Positions 1 to 6,202 of a stretch of 15,373 nucleotides of DNA are shown here, piece by piece. The position numbers and the translations under genes were made by a program. Origin of the DNA: an uncultured Roseburia sp. Its GTDB lineage: Bacteria > Bacillota_A > Clostridia > Lachnospirales > Lachnospiraceae. Location: the NCBI GenBank assembly GCA_900753715.1, contig CAAEAE010000163.1, forward strand, positions 1 to 15,373. The letters run 5' to 3'. The stretch's first letter is position 1; each line of letters begins with the position of its first letter. The notes beneath the pieces were generated by a model. It was given only the letters and a program-made list of their open reading frames with translations. It was not told the DNA's origin and did no database searches.

Positions 1-411
1 ACGCTCTTCCATTCCCATCCGCGCTGTCAGTTCTAATACCCGTTTTTCGATTTCCGGGTAAAAGACAACTCCGGTTTTTACTTCTACGTTTATCGTTAAG
101 TCTGTTGGTTTTATCAGCGCATACACTTCCTCAAGCGTTGGAATCTGTGCATGTTCATATTCGGGATGTGTCTTATTGAAATGAAACCGGCACAGTTTTC
201 CATAGGTAAAATCCTTTACCCAGCCGCTTCCCTCACAGACACGGTCAATCGTCTCATCATGAATGACGACAAGCTCGCCATCCTTTGTCATCTGCACATC
301 CAGCTCAATGCCGTCTGCGTTCTGTTCAATTGCTTTTTGAAACGCTTCCAGGGTATTTTCCGGCGCATAACCGCTCGCGCCCCGGTGCGCCCATACTTTT
401 GTTCTGTTCAT
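1..411 (-). CDS. Glycerophosphodiester phosphodiesterase (partial, N-terminal 137 residues)
   Basis: This gene begins at the ATG whose complement is at 409-411 and runs off the left edge, so only the N-terminal part is present. The translation (read directly from the minus strand) starts MNRTKVWAHRGASGYAPENT and carries the GDPD hallmarks: H9-R10-G11, PENT 17-20, the metal-binding E36-x-D38 in GIELDV, the catalytic H51-D52 in VVIHDE, and a later NVEVK strand with another metal-binding Glu. The family hydrolyses glycerophosphodiesters to sn-glycerol 3-phosphate and an alcohol, using a TIM barrel and a divalent metal. No signal peptide is seen, so it is probably cytosolic. A strong GGAGGAGA site (415-422) precedes the start. 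It lies 85 nt downstream of the permease on the same strand. A shared transcript is possible, but the functions do not obviously link them. Confidence 0.92.
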   Translation of the reverse strand, partial: MNRTKVWAHRGASGYAPENTLEAFQKAIEQNADGIELDVQMTKDGELVVIHDETIDRVCEGSGWVKDFTYGKLCRFHFNKTHPEYEHAQIPTLEEVYALIKPTDLTINVEVKTGVVFYPEIEKRVLELTARMGMEER

Positions 412-496
412 ACGTCTCCTCCATTCTCACCTAAGTATAAGAAGGACACGTAAAAGAAAGGGGGTATTTTTTGTAAAATGTTTGTAAGAAGCTGTG

Positions 497-1621
497 CTAC
501 AGCAGATATGCCAGTAATAACAGCACAGCTAAGAAACAGATATTTGCAATGGTAAAATAGAGCAGATACTTTCCTTTGGTACGATTGTAACTGCCTGCAT
601 AGATTTTATAAGAAATAAGACTTGCCATCGATGCAATAAGCGTTCCAAGCCCGCCGATATTGACGCCCACAAGCAATGTCCTGTAGTCTGCCGTAAATTC
701 TGACAGAAGAAGTGCCGCCGGAACGTTGCTGATTGCCTGGCTCACAATAACACCTGCCAGAAGCTCATGCCCGTTTACCATCTGCTCTAAAAATGCATAC
801 ACGGATGGCAGATGCTCCATATTTCCGGTAAACACGAAAAAGCAGACAAACGTGAGTAACAGGCTGTAATCAATCTCCCGGAATACTTCCCGCTGCATAA
901 CTGCCACCGTGAGTGCGACGGCCGCCACCGCAACAGGAAACGGCAGAATCCGCACAACCACGAGCAGACACACAAAAAACAGCATCAGATAAGCGATATT
1001 TTGTTTCTTATTATCCGAGAAATTCTCCTCATTTTCGCCCGAAAAATCAATCACAATCTTCTGCTTCCCCGCACCGAGCACCAGAATCACCAGCAAAATA
1101 AGCGCGCCAGATGCCGCCGTATAAGGAAGCATCACTCCAAGAAACTCTCCCATTTCCATACCGGAAAGCTGATATAAGTATAGATTCTGCGGATTTCCAA
1201 TCGGCGTAAACATACTGCCAAGATTTGCCGCGAGCGTCTGCATGACAACCACCATAATCGTCAGACGCTCCTGCCCGCATTTTTGCAGGGTAAACACCGC
1301 AAACGGGACAAATGTAATCAGTGACACGTCATTTGTAATGAGCATACCGCAAAAAAAGCAGAGAAATACCAGCACGAGCACAAGCTGTAACGTATTTTTT
1401 GTTTTCTGCAACAGCTTCCTTCCAAGCCTGTCAAACACCCCGTTCTTCTTTAACCCTGCCATCACCGCCATCAGGGAAAACAGGATTCCAAGCACACGCC
1501 AGTCAATATAGGTAAGATAGTCTGCACTCGGCGGCACAAAAAATATCGAGATTACGGCAAGAATGGCTGCGGCAAGCAAAACGGTCTCTTTTTTTATGAA
1601 TAAAAGCACTCTCTGCTTCAT
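497..1621 (-). CDS. ArsB/NhaD/SLC13-type anion permease, 374 aa
   Basis: This is a polytopic inner-membrane protein with about ten hydrophobic segments and no large soluble domain. Two re-entrant-loop signatures of the ion-transporter superfamily are visible: ITND at 95-98 followed by VSLITFVPF with GSMFTPIGNPQNLYLY at 135-150, and ISNVPAALLL in the second half. These correspond to the paired substrate/cation-binding hairpins of SLC13, ArsB and NhaD transporters. Family members move dicarboxylates, citrate, arsenite or Na+/H+, and the substrate cannot be read from sequence. At 374 aa it is somewhat shorter than typical ArsB (about 430). The ATG at 1621 has an AAGGAG site 9 nt upstream and a good promoter at 1659-1687. 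It is transcribed divergently from the oxidoreductase genes, so a shared metabolite (for example an organic acid) is possible but is inference only. Confidence 0.85.
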   Translation of the reverse strand: MKQRVLLFIKKETVLLAAAILAVISIFFVPPSADYLTYIDWRVLGILFSLMAVMAGLKKNGVFDRLGRKLLQKTKNTLQLVLVLVFLCFFCGMLITNDVSLITFVPFAVFTLQKCGQERLTIMVVVMQTLAANLGSMFTPIGNPQNLYLYQLSGMEMGEFLGVMLPYTAASGALILLVILVLGAGKQKIVIDFSGENEENFSDNKKQNIAYLMLFFVCLLVVVRILPFPVAVAAVALTVAVMQREVFREIDYSLLLTFVCFFVFTGNMEHLPSVYAFLEQMVNGHELLAGVIVSQAISNVPAALLLSEFTADYRTLLVGVNIGGLGTLIASMASLISYKIYAGSYNRTKGKYLLYFTIANICFLAVLLLLAYLL

Positions 1622-1658
1622 TTTTCTTCACTCCTTCGATTTATACACATCAAGTGAC

Positions 1659-1687
1659 AGTATACAACATCTTTTCCACAATGCCAA
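1659..1687 (-). promoter_or_regulatory. Sigma-A promoter of the permease gene
   Basis: On the minus strand there is TTGGCA (complement 1682-1687), a 17-bp spacer, and TATACT (complement 1659-1664). Each hexamer matches consensus at five of six positions, and spacing is optimal. Transcription would start near 1652, about 30 nt before the permease ATG, leaving room for its AAGGAG ribosome binding site. Confidence 0.75.
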
Positions 1688-1768
1688 ATTATTTTATGCA
1701 CAGGAATTTTTTGGAGAAACCGCGGCATACTAACCCCAAATGCAGTGCGCAGTGTCATGCGCAGAAAT

Positions 1769-1772
1769 GAGG
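1769..1772 (+). promoter_or_regulatory. Ribosome binding site deciding the gamma-delta start
   Basis: GAGG lies 5 nt before the ATG at 1778. The longer in-frame starts (GTG at 1745, ATG at 1757) have no comparable site in front of them, and the extra 11 residues they would add do not look like part of the domain. I therefore take 1778 as the start. Confidence 0.6.
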
Positions 1773-1777
1773 TTTTT

Positions 1778-2929
1778 ATGCAGACTACGTTACCCATCAC
1801 AAACGAAAACGGTTACTTTGAGATACGTCTCGAGAGCATCGGCGGATTAGGCGCCAATCTCTGTGGAAAAATGTTAGGTGAGCTTGGAGCACTCTTTCTT
1901 GATTTAAACGCTTCGAGCTTTTCCAGCTACGGCTCCGAAAAAAGAGGTTCCCCTGTCAAGGCGTTCATCCGCTGGTGCGGGGGCGATAAACCGGTCCGCA
2001 TCAACAGCCCGGTGGTAAGCCCTCACATCCTCGCCATTTTTCACGAAGGGCTTCTCTCCACCTATCCCGTGTTGGACGGCGTCACCCAGGACACCCGGAT
2101 TGTCCTCGCCACCTCCCTCTCCGAAAAGGAGGCAAAAGCGCGCTATCACATTACAGCCGGAACCCTTTTCTGTCTGGATGCCCTTAAGATTGCCATGGAG
2201 ACAAAATCCCGCATCAACATGGTCATGCTCGGCGCCATCGTCGGTATCAGCGGCTTTGTACCGCTTGATGTGGCAGAAACACTCTGCCGGGACACCATCG
2301 GGAAAAAATATCCTGCTTTAATCGACGCCAATCTCGCCGGAGTCCGGCAGGGCTTTCACGCTGCGTCCGAAACAGCGGAGCAAGCGGCTTCCGATGAAAA
2401 AGCACCGGGCTGTGCGTCCCAGGCGGACAGCTCCCGAACTTCCCCCGAAGAGGACATCGCAGCTCAATCTGACACCCGACAGGAGCAGTATTTCTGGGGC
2501 TATGAGAACGCCCCCATCGGCGGCATTAATCCAAGAATCGGAAGCACGGTTTCCAACAATCTCTCCCCGTCAAGAGAAGGCTACGTTCCGCTGTTTCTAC
2601 AGGAGCGCTGCATCAACTGCGGACTTTGCGCTTCGACCTGCCCGGATCAGGTCTTCCAGTTCTCCCCGGGTATCTACAAAGGACAGGAAACCATGGTCAA
2701 CAACGGTCTGGATTACTACCATTGCAAGGGATGTATGCGCTGCGTGGAAATCTGCCCCACCAATGCACTGGTAGAAGCCCTGGAAGCGGAACAGAAAGAG
2801 CTTTTGCATTTTCTTCCAAATCAGGACTTGCTCCCGGATTCCATCCAATACGAAAAGACCGGCGCAAATTCCTGGATTACAAGCGAATCCTTTCTGGATG
2901 AAAAAAGAATGGACGGAGGTGTCTCATAG
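1778..2929 (+). CDS. 2-oxoacid:ferredoxin oxidoreductase, fused gamma and delta (2x[4Fe-4S]) subunits, 383 aa
   Basis: The N-terminal ~190 residues form a gamma domain (POR family), with the glycine-rich SIGGLGAN at 20-27 and YGSEKRGSPVKAFIR, equivalent to the conserved YGxExRGG region. Residues ~194-234 are a polar, low-complexity linker rich in Ala, Ser, Glu and Asp. A delta-type ferredoxin domain follows with two C-x2-C-x2-C-x3-C-P motifs (C278/C281/C284/C288 and C316/C319/C322/C326), enough for two [4Fe-4S] clusters that pass electrons to ferredoxin. The stop codon abuts the ATG of the alpha-beta gene, so the two are surely co-translated and form one cytosolic complex. Together they supply all PFOR domains needed for oxidative decarboxylation of a 2-oxoacid to an acyl-CoA. 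No convincing promoter was found upstream. Confidence 0.93.
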   Translation: MQTTLPITNENGYFEIRLESIGGLGANLCGKMLGELGALFLDLNASSFSSYGSEKRGSPVKAFIRWCGGDKPVRINSPVVSPHILAIFHEGLLSTYPVLDGVTQDTRIVLATSLSEKEAKARYHITAGTLFCLDALKIAMETKSRINMVMLGAIVGISGFVPLDVAETLCRDTIGKKYPALIDANLAGVRQGFHAASETAEQAASDEKAPGCASQADSSRTSPEEDIAAQSDTRQEQYFWGYENAPIGGINPRIGSTVSNNLSPSREGYVPLFLQERCINCGLCASTCPDQVFQFSPGIYKGQETMVNNGLDYYHCKGCMRCVEICPTNALVEALEAEQKELLHFLPNQDLLPDSIQYEKTGANSWITSESFLDEKRMDGGVS

Positions 2930-5194
2930 ATGGAACAGCAAACCATCCTTTACGACAGCGGCAACGAGCTTGCCGCCTATGCAGCCAAACAGATTAACTA
3001 TCATGTGATGGGCTATTATCCAATCACCCCTTCAACGCAGATTGCAGAGCAGCTCGATGTCATGTACGCCGACGGCGAACACGATATCCGCCTGATTGCC
3101 GCGGAGGGTGAGCACAGTGCCGCGGGTATCTGCTACGGTGCTGCTGCCGCCGGAGGAAGAGTCTTAAACGCCACCAGTGCAAACGGTCTGCTCTACGCCC
3201 TGGAACAGTTCCCGGTACAGTCCGGCACAAGAATGCCGATGGTGTTAAACGTTGCCTGCCGCACAGTCTCCGGACCTCTAAGCATCAAAGGTGACCACAG
3301 CGATGTGATGTATCTGTTAAATACCGGGTGGATTCTGCTTTTTGCGGATGAACCGCAGGCAGTGTATGATTTTAACCTGCTCGCCTTAAAGCTTGCCGAG
3401 CGCGTCCACCTTCCGGTCGCCGTGGCATTCGACGGATTTTTTACCAGCCATCAGAAGCGGAAATGTCAGGTCTTTTCTAATGATAAGACGGTCCAGAACT
3501 ACCTTGGAACACCAACGTATGACAATGAAAAAGCGGCAGAGGAAGGCAATCCCTCCCATGCTTCTTTTTCCTTATTAGACCTTGCACACCCGGTTACCAT
3601 CGGTTCCTATATGAATGAGCCGGACCTCATCAACAACAAATATCAGCTCCACCTTGCAATGAAAGAAACGGATGCGCTGCTTCCCGAACTTTTTGCGGAA
3701 TACGAAGCCCTCTCCGGCAGACACTATGCGCCCTGCACGGGATACTGCCATGAGGACGCCGAGGTGCTTCTTTTTATCCTCGGCTCTTCCTACCACACGG
3801 CGATGGAAGCGGTCGATACCCTGCGCACGAAGGGCATAAAAGCCGGTGTTATCACACTTCATGTGCTGCGCCCGTTTCCGGCTTCCAGGCTTAGGGAGCT
3901 CTGCAAAAGTGCATCTACAATCATCGTTGCTGACCGTCAGGACAGCTACGGCGCGGGCGGCGGAAATATGACTCTTGAGGTAAAAGCGGCTCTCTGCGGA
4001 CACACTGAGACTCCGGTGCGGATTCTAAGCCGTATCTATGGCTTAGGCGGCAAGGATTTCTTTGTGGAAGACGCCTGCAACCTGTTTGCACAGGCAATGA
4101 ACCCGGATTCCCCGGAATTTGACTACTACGGAATCGACGCCGGATTCGGCACCACAAAGCAGCCCGCCTATTTTGCGCCCTTTACAGAAGAGGATGTGTG
4201 CCCGGGCGTTACCTCTGCCACCTATGACACCTCTCAGAAAAAAATGCTCGTAAAAGGTGGCGCCGTCAAGGATATCACTGCCATGCCAAAACGCCTTGCC
4301 CCCGGTCACGGCGCCTGCCCCGGCTGTGGCATTCCGGTCAACTTGAATCTTTTGCTCTCTGGCATTGAGGGAAATGTTGTCCTCTTAGGACAGACCGGCT
4401 GCGGAATGGTCATTTCCACGTCCTATCCGAAAACATCCTACCGCGTGCCTTATCTGCACAACCTGTTTCAGAACGGCGCCGCCACCTTAAGCGGCGTAGT
4501 GGAAGCGTTTCATCAGAAGCAAAAGCGCGGGGAATACCCGGAGGGTGACATCACCTTTATCATGGTAAGTGGGGACGGCGGCATGGACATCGGTCTTGGT
4601 TCCGCCATCGGCACCGCCCTGCGCGGCCACCACCTCATTCTGTTTGAATATGACAACGGCGGCTATATGAACACGGGTTATCAGCTCTCCTATTCCACCC
4701 CAAAAGGTGCGAGAAGCTCGACCTCCCATGTCGGAAGTGCCCAGTACGGCAAAACATTTTTTCACAAGGACAGCCCGGAGCTTATGGCAGCTACCCACAT
4801 TCCCTACGTGGCGACCGTGGCAGAATCCTACCCCAGCGACTTTGTGAAAAAAGCTGCAAAGGCTGCCTCCTACGCCCGCGATTTTGGCACCGCCTATTTG
4901 AAAGCACTCTCCGCGTGCCCGCTCAACTGGAACGACAAGCCGGCAACGGAGCGCAGTGTCATCGCAGGTGCCGTGGATTGTTGTTATTTTCCGCTCTACG
5001 AGGTTGAGCAAGGCATTACTATGCTCAATTATGAGCCAAAAAAGAAGATTCCGGTTTCCGAATGGTTTGCCATGATGGGACGCACGAAGCATCTTGCGAA
5101 ACCGGAATATGCCGAAATCACCGAAAGTATCCAGGCGGAAATCGACCGCCGTTTTGCCCGGTTAAAGGCGCGGGCAGAACACCCACTGCTGTAA
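2930..5194 (+). CDS. 2-oxoacid (probably pyruvate):ferredoxin oxidoreductase, fused alpha and beta subunits, 754 aa
   Basis: Residues 1-~385 are the alpha chain (PFOR domains I-II), and ~455-740 are the beta chain (domain VI). In alpha, YYPITPSTQ (29-37, T33), AEGEHSAAG (E59), R111 in ACRTVSGPLSI, GDHSDVM and AFDGFFTSH match single-chain pyruvate:ferredoxin oxidoreductases closely. In beta, C463-x2-C466-x24-C491 plus C663 should hold the proximal [4Fe-4S] cluster. GDGG (548-551) with N576 forms the thiamine diphosphate/Mg motif, and NTGYQ (N581) corresponds to the pyruvate-contacting Asn. The enzyme would convert pyruvate, CoA and oxidised ferredoxin to acetyl-CoA, CO2 and reduced ferredoxin. 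The ATG directly follows the TAG of the gamma-delta gene, with GGAGGTG a few bases upstream. Single-chain PFOR has the order alpha-gamma-delta-beta, so this alpha-beta fusion is a different architecture. Another 2-oxoacid substrate is not excluded. Confidence 0.93.
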   Translation: MEQQTILYDSGNELAAYAAKQINYHVMGYYPITPSTQIAEQLDVMYADGEHDIRLIAAEGEHSAAGICYGAAAAGGRVLNATSANGLLYALEQFPVQSGTRMPMVLNVACRTVSGPLSIKGDHSDVMYLLNTGWILLFADEPQAVYDFNLLALKLAERVHLPVAVAFDGFFTSHQKRKCQVFSNDKTVQNYLGTPTYDNEKAAEEGNPSHASFSLLDLAHPVTIGSYMNEPDLINNKYQLHLAMKETDALLPELFAEYEALSGRHYAPCTGYCHEDAEVLLFILGSSYHTAMEAVDTLRTKGIKAGVITLHVLRPFPASRLRELCKSASTIIVADRQDSYGAGGGNMTLEVKAALCGHTETPVRILSRIYGLGGKDFFVEDACNLFAQAMNPDSPEFDYYGIDAGFGTTKQPAYFAPFTEEDVCPGVTSATYDTSQKKMLVKGGAVKDITAMPKRLAPGHGACPGCGIPVNLNLLLSGIEGNVVLLGQTGCGMVISTSYPKTSYRVPYLHNLFQNGAATLSGVVEAFHQKQKRGEYPEGDITFIMVSGDGGMDIGLGSAIGTALRGHHLILFEYDNGGYMNTGYQLSYSTPKGARSSTSHVGSAQYGKTFFHKDSPELMAATHIPYVATVAESYPSDFVKKAAKAASYARDFGTAYLKALSACPLNWNDKPATERSVIAGAVDCCYFPLYEVEQGITMLNYEPKKKIPVSEWFAMMGRTKHLAKPEYAEITESIQAEIDRRFARLKARAEHPLL

Positions 5195-5202
5195 TTGTGT
5201 CC

Positions 5203-5235
5203 TTATGTGAAGGTTATCTGAATGTTATGTGAAGT
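5203..5235 (+). repeat. Three tandem 11-bp direct repeats (likely transcription-factor site)
   Basis: The three units are TTATGTGAAGG (5203-5213), TTATCTGAATG (5214-5224) and TTATGTGAAGT (5225-5235). They are in perfect 11-bp register: TTAT, TGAA and one-base variants recur at each helical turn. Direct repeats spaced 11 bp apart are the usual binding pattern of OmpR/PhoB-family response regulators. The array starts 8 nt after the alpha-beta stop codon and lies 55 nt before the start at 5290. No clear -10 element follows, so whether it activates or represses, and which gene it serves, is not known. Confidence 0.6.
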
Positions 5236-5252
5236 AGGTTTATTTTTTGTTT

Positions 5253-5274
5253 TCGCAGTCGATATGAACTGCGA
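5253..5274 (+). other. Hairpin in the leader of the small hypothetical gene
   Basis: TCGCAGT (5253-5259) and ACTGCGA (5268-5274) can form a perfect 7-bp stem with an 8-nt loop. No T-run follows on either strand in the right place, so it is not an intrinsic terminator. The 3' arm overlaps the GA of a GAGGA ribosome-binding-site-like sequence at 5273-5277, so it could influence initiation or protect the mRNA 5' end. This is inference. Confidence 0.4.
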
Positions 5275-5289
5275 GGACAAAAGCAAAGG

Positions 5290-5865
5290 ATGGCAGACAC
5301 TTCGGAAGGAACCGCCTCAGAAAGGAATGATTCTACTATGAGAATCGAGAGTTCAAGTTATGAAACCTACCTTCATGCTTTAGAAGAGTGGAAGGCAAAA
5401 ATGGCAAAACAGAATACCGAGACAACATCTACTACGGAGGAGAGCCAGACCGACTCTTATATTCCGAGTTATTCTGCGATGGATATTCCTATGCCGACAA
5501 GCACCTACAACGCAAACGGCCAGATGACAGGCGATATGCCGCCAATGCCTCCTGCACCACCAGTTGAGGCAACAGAAGAGACATCTTCCTCTTCCACAAC
5601 CTCCACCGGAACAGATGCACTGTTATCCAAGCTTTCTGAGACGTTCCGGGCAAATACAGACAGCATTTTATCTACTTTAGACAGCCTCGGCTTAACTTTG
5701 GAAGACCTCTCCGATAAGGAAAATCTTGAAAAACTCGCAGAGGCAATGAACGAAGGCGCAGCTGCACTTGGTGTTCCGGTTCCGGAAGACTCTGACAGCC
5801 TTATTGATGAACTTTATGAAAAGCTCACCGAAAACTGGAGTTCTTATTTTGAAGAAGAGTCTTGA
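5290..5865 (+). CDS. Hypothetical acidic Pro/Ser/Thr-rich protein, 191 aa
   Basis: I do not recognise this protein. The N-terminal part contains SSYETYLHALEEWKAKMAKQ, likely an amphipathic helix. Next is a low-complexity Thr/Ser/Glu stretch, then a proline/methionine-rich segment (DMPPMPPAPPVEA), another Ser/Thr run, and an acidic helical C-terminal half of about 85 residues ending YFEEES. There is no signal peptide, membrane segment, cysteine or known catalytic motif, so it is probably soluble and cytosolic. The start is uncertain: the ATG at 5290 has only a distant GAGGA, while the in-frame ATG at 5338 (giving MRIESSSYETYL) has AAAGGA 11 nt upstream and may be the true start. The gene is preceded by three 11-bp repeats, and its stop codon lies inside the -35 box of the tyrS promoter. 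Codon use resembles its neighbours. Confidence 0.75.
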   Translation: MADTSEGTASERNDSTMRIESSSYETYLHALEEWKAKMAKQNTETTSTTEESQTDSYIPSYSAMDIPMPTSTYNANGQMTGDMPPMPPAPPVEATEETSSSSTTSTGTDALLSKLSETFRANTDSILSTLDSLGLTLEDLSDKENLEKLAEAMNEGAAALGVPVPEDSDSLIDELYEKLTENWSSYFEEES

Positions 5866-5890
5866 CAAACAAAGTTACAGCGCCTATAAT
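5862..5890 (+). promoter_or_regulatory. Consensus sigma-A promoter for the tyrS T-box leader
   Basis: TTGACA (5862-5867), a 17-bp spacer and TATAAT (5885-5890) match the full consensus at all twelve positions. The TGA stop of the preceding gene (5863-5865) is part of the -35 box. The expected transcription start is about 5897, at the beginning of the T-box RNA. Confidence 0.93.
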
Positions 5891-5896
5891 GCACTT

Positions 5897-6178
5897 AATC
5901 GAAGCAGATACAGGCTTTGACGGGAAGAAGTAGAAGTAGGTGGAACCATACAGAAAGCTGCCGGCTGATGAGAGGCGCATGGGAATCTTATTTTGAATAC
6001 ATCCCCGAGCTTCACACCGAAGGTATTTTCATACAGATAGGCTGTGACGGATTGGCGCACGTTATAGAGGCTGGAGTGTTGTCGGACACTCACGGAGATA
6101 GGCAGTGCGAACTGCTTATGAACAAAGGTGGTAACACGAGTTTAACCCTCGTCCTTTCATGGGACGGGGGATTTTTTT
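5897..6178 (+). promoter_or_regulatory. T-box riboswitch (tRNA-Tyr responsive) controlling tyrS
   Basis: The leader shows the standard T-box parts. AGAAGTAG-type bases near 5925-5940 form the 5' side of the specifier loop. CTGATGAGAGG is in the stem I apical region, and GAATACA contains the likely specifier codon UAC (Tyr) at 5998-6000. The T-box core is AAAGGTGGTAACACG (6124-6138). The antiterminator pairs AAAGG (6124-6128) with CCTTT (6153-6157) and ACGAG (6136-6140) with CTCGT (6148-6152), leaving the TGGTAAC bulge that binds the uncharged tRNA acceptor end. The competing terminator pairs 6146-6154 with 6162-6170 and is followed by seven T residues (6172-6178). Uncharged tRNA-Tyr would stabilise the antiterminator and allow tyrS transcription. 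The specifier assignment agrees with the downstream gene. Confidence 0.95.
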
Positions 6179-6202
6179 GCACTTTATGAAAGGAGTCACA
6201 CA

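Noticed and set aside
151..453. 100-aa plus-strand reading frame at the left edge
   Set aside because: It is antisense to the glycerophosphodiesterase gene, which has clear catalytic motifs and a strong ribosome binding site.
490..530. Inverted repeat AGCTGTGCT/AGCACAGCT at the permease 3' end as a terminator
   Set aside because: The loop is over 20 nt, most of the stem lies in coding sequence, and only a weak TTCTTAC follows. I cannot support termination.
4487..5092. 201-aa open reading frame on the minus strand inside the alpha-beta oxidoreductase gene
   Set aside because: It lies wholly within a well-supported gene, has no ribosome binding site and shows no recognisable domain. It is a by-product of the codon use of the real gene.
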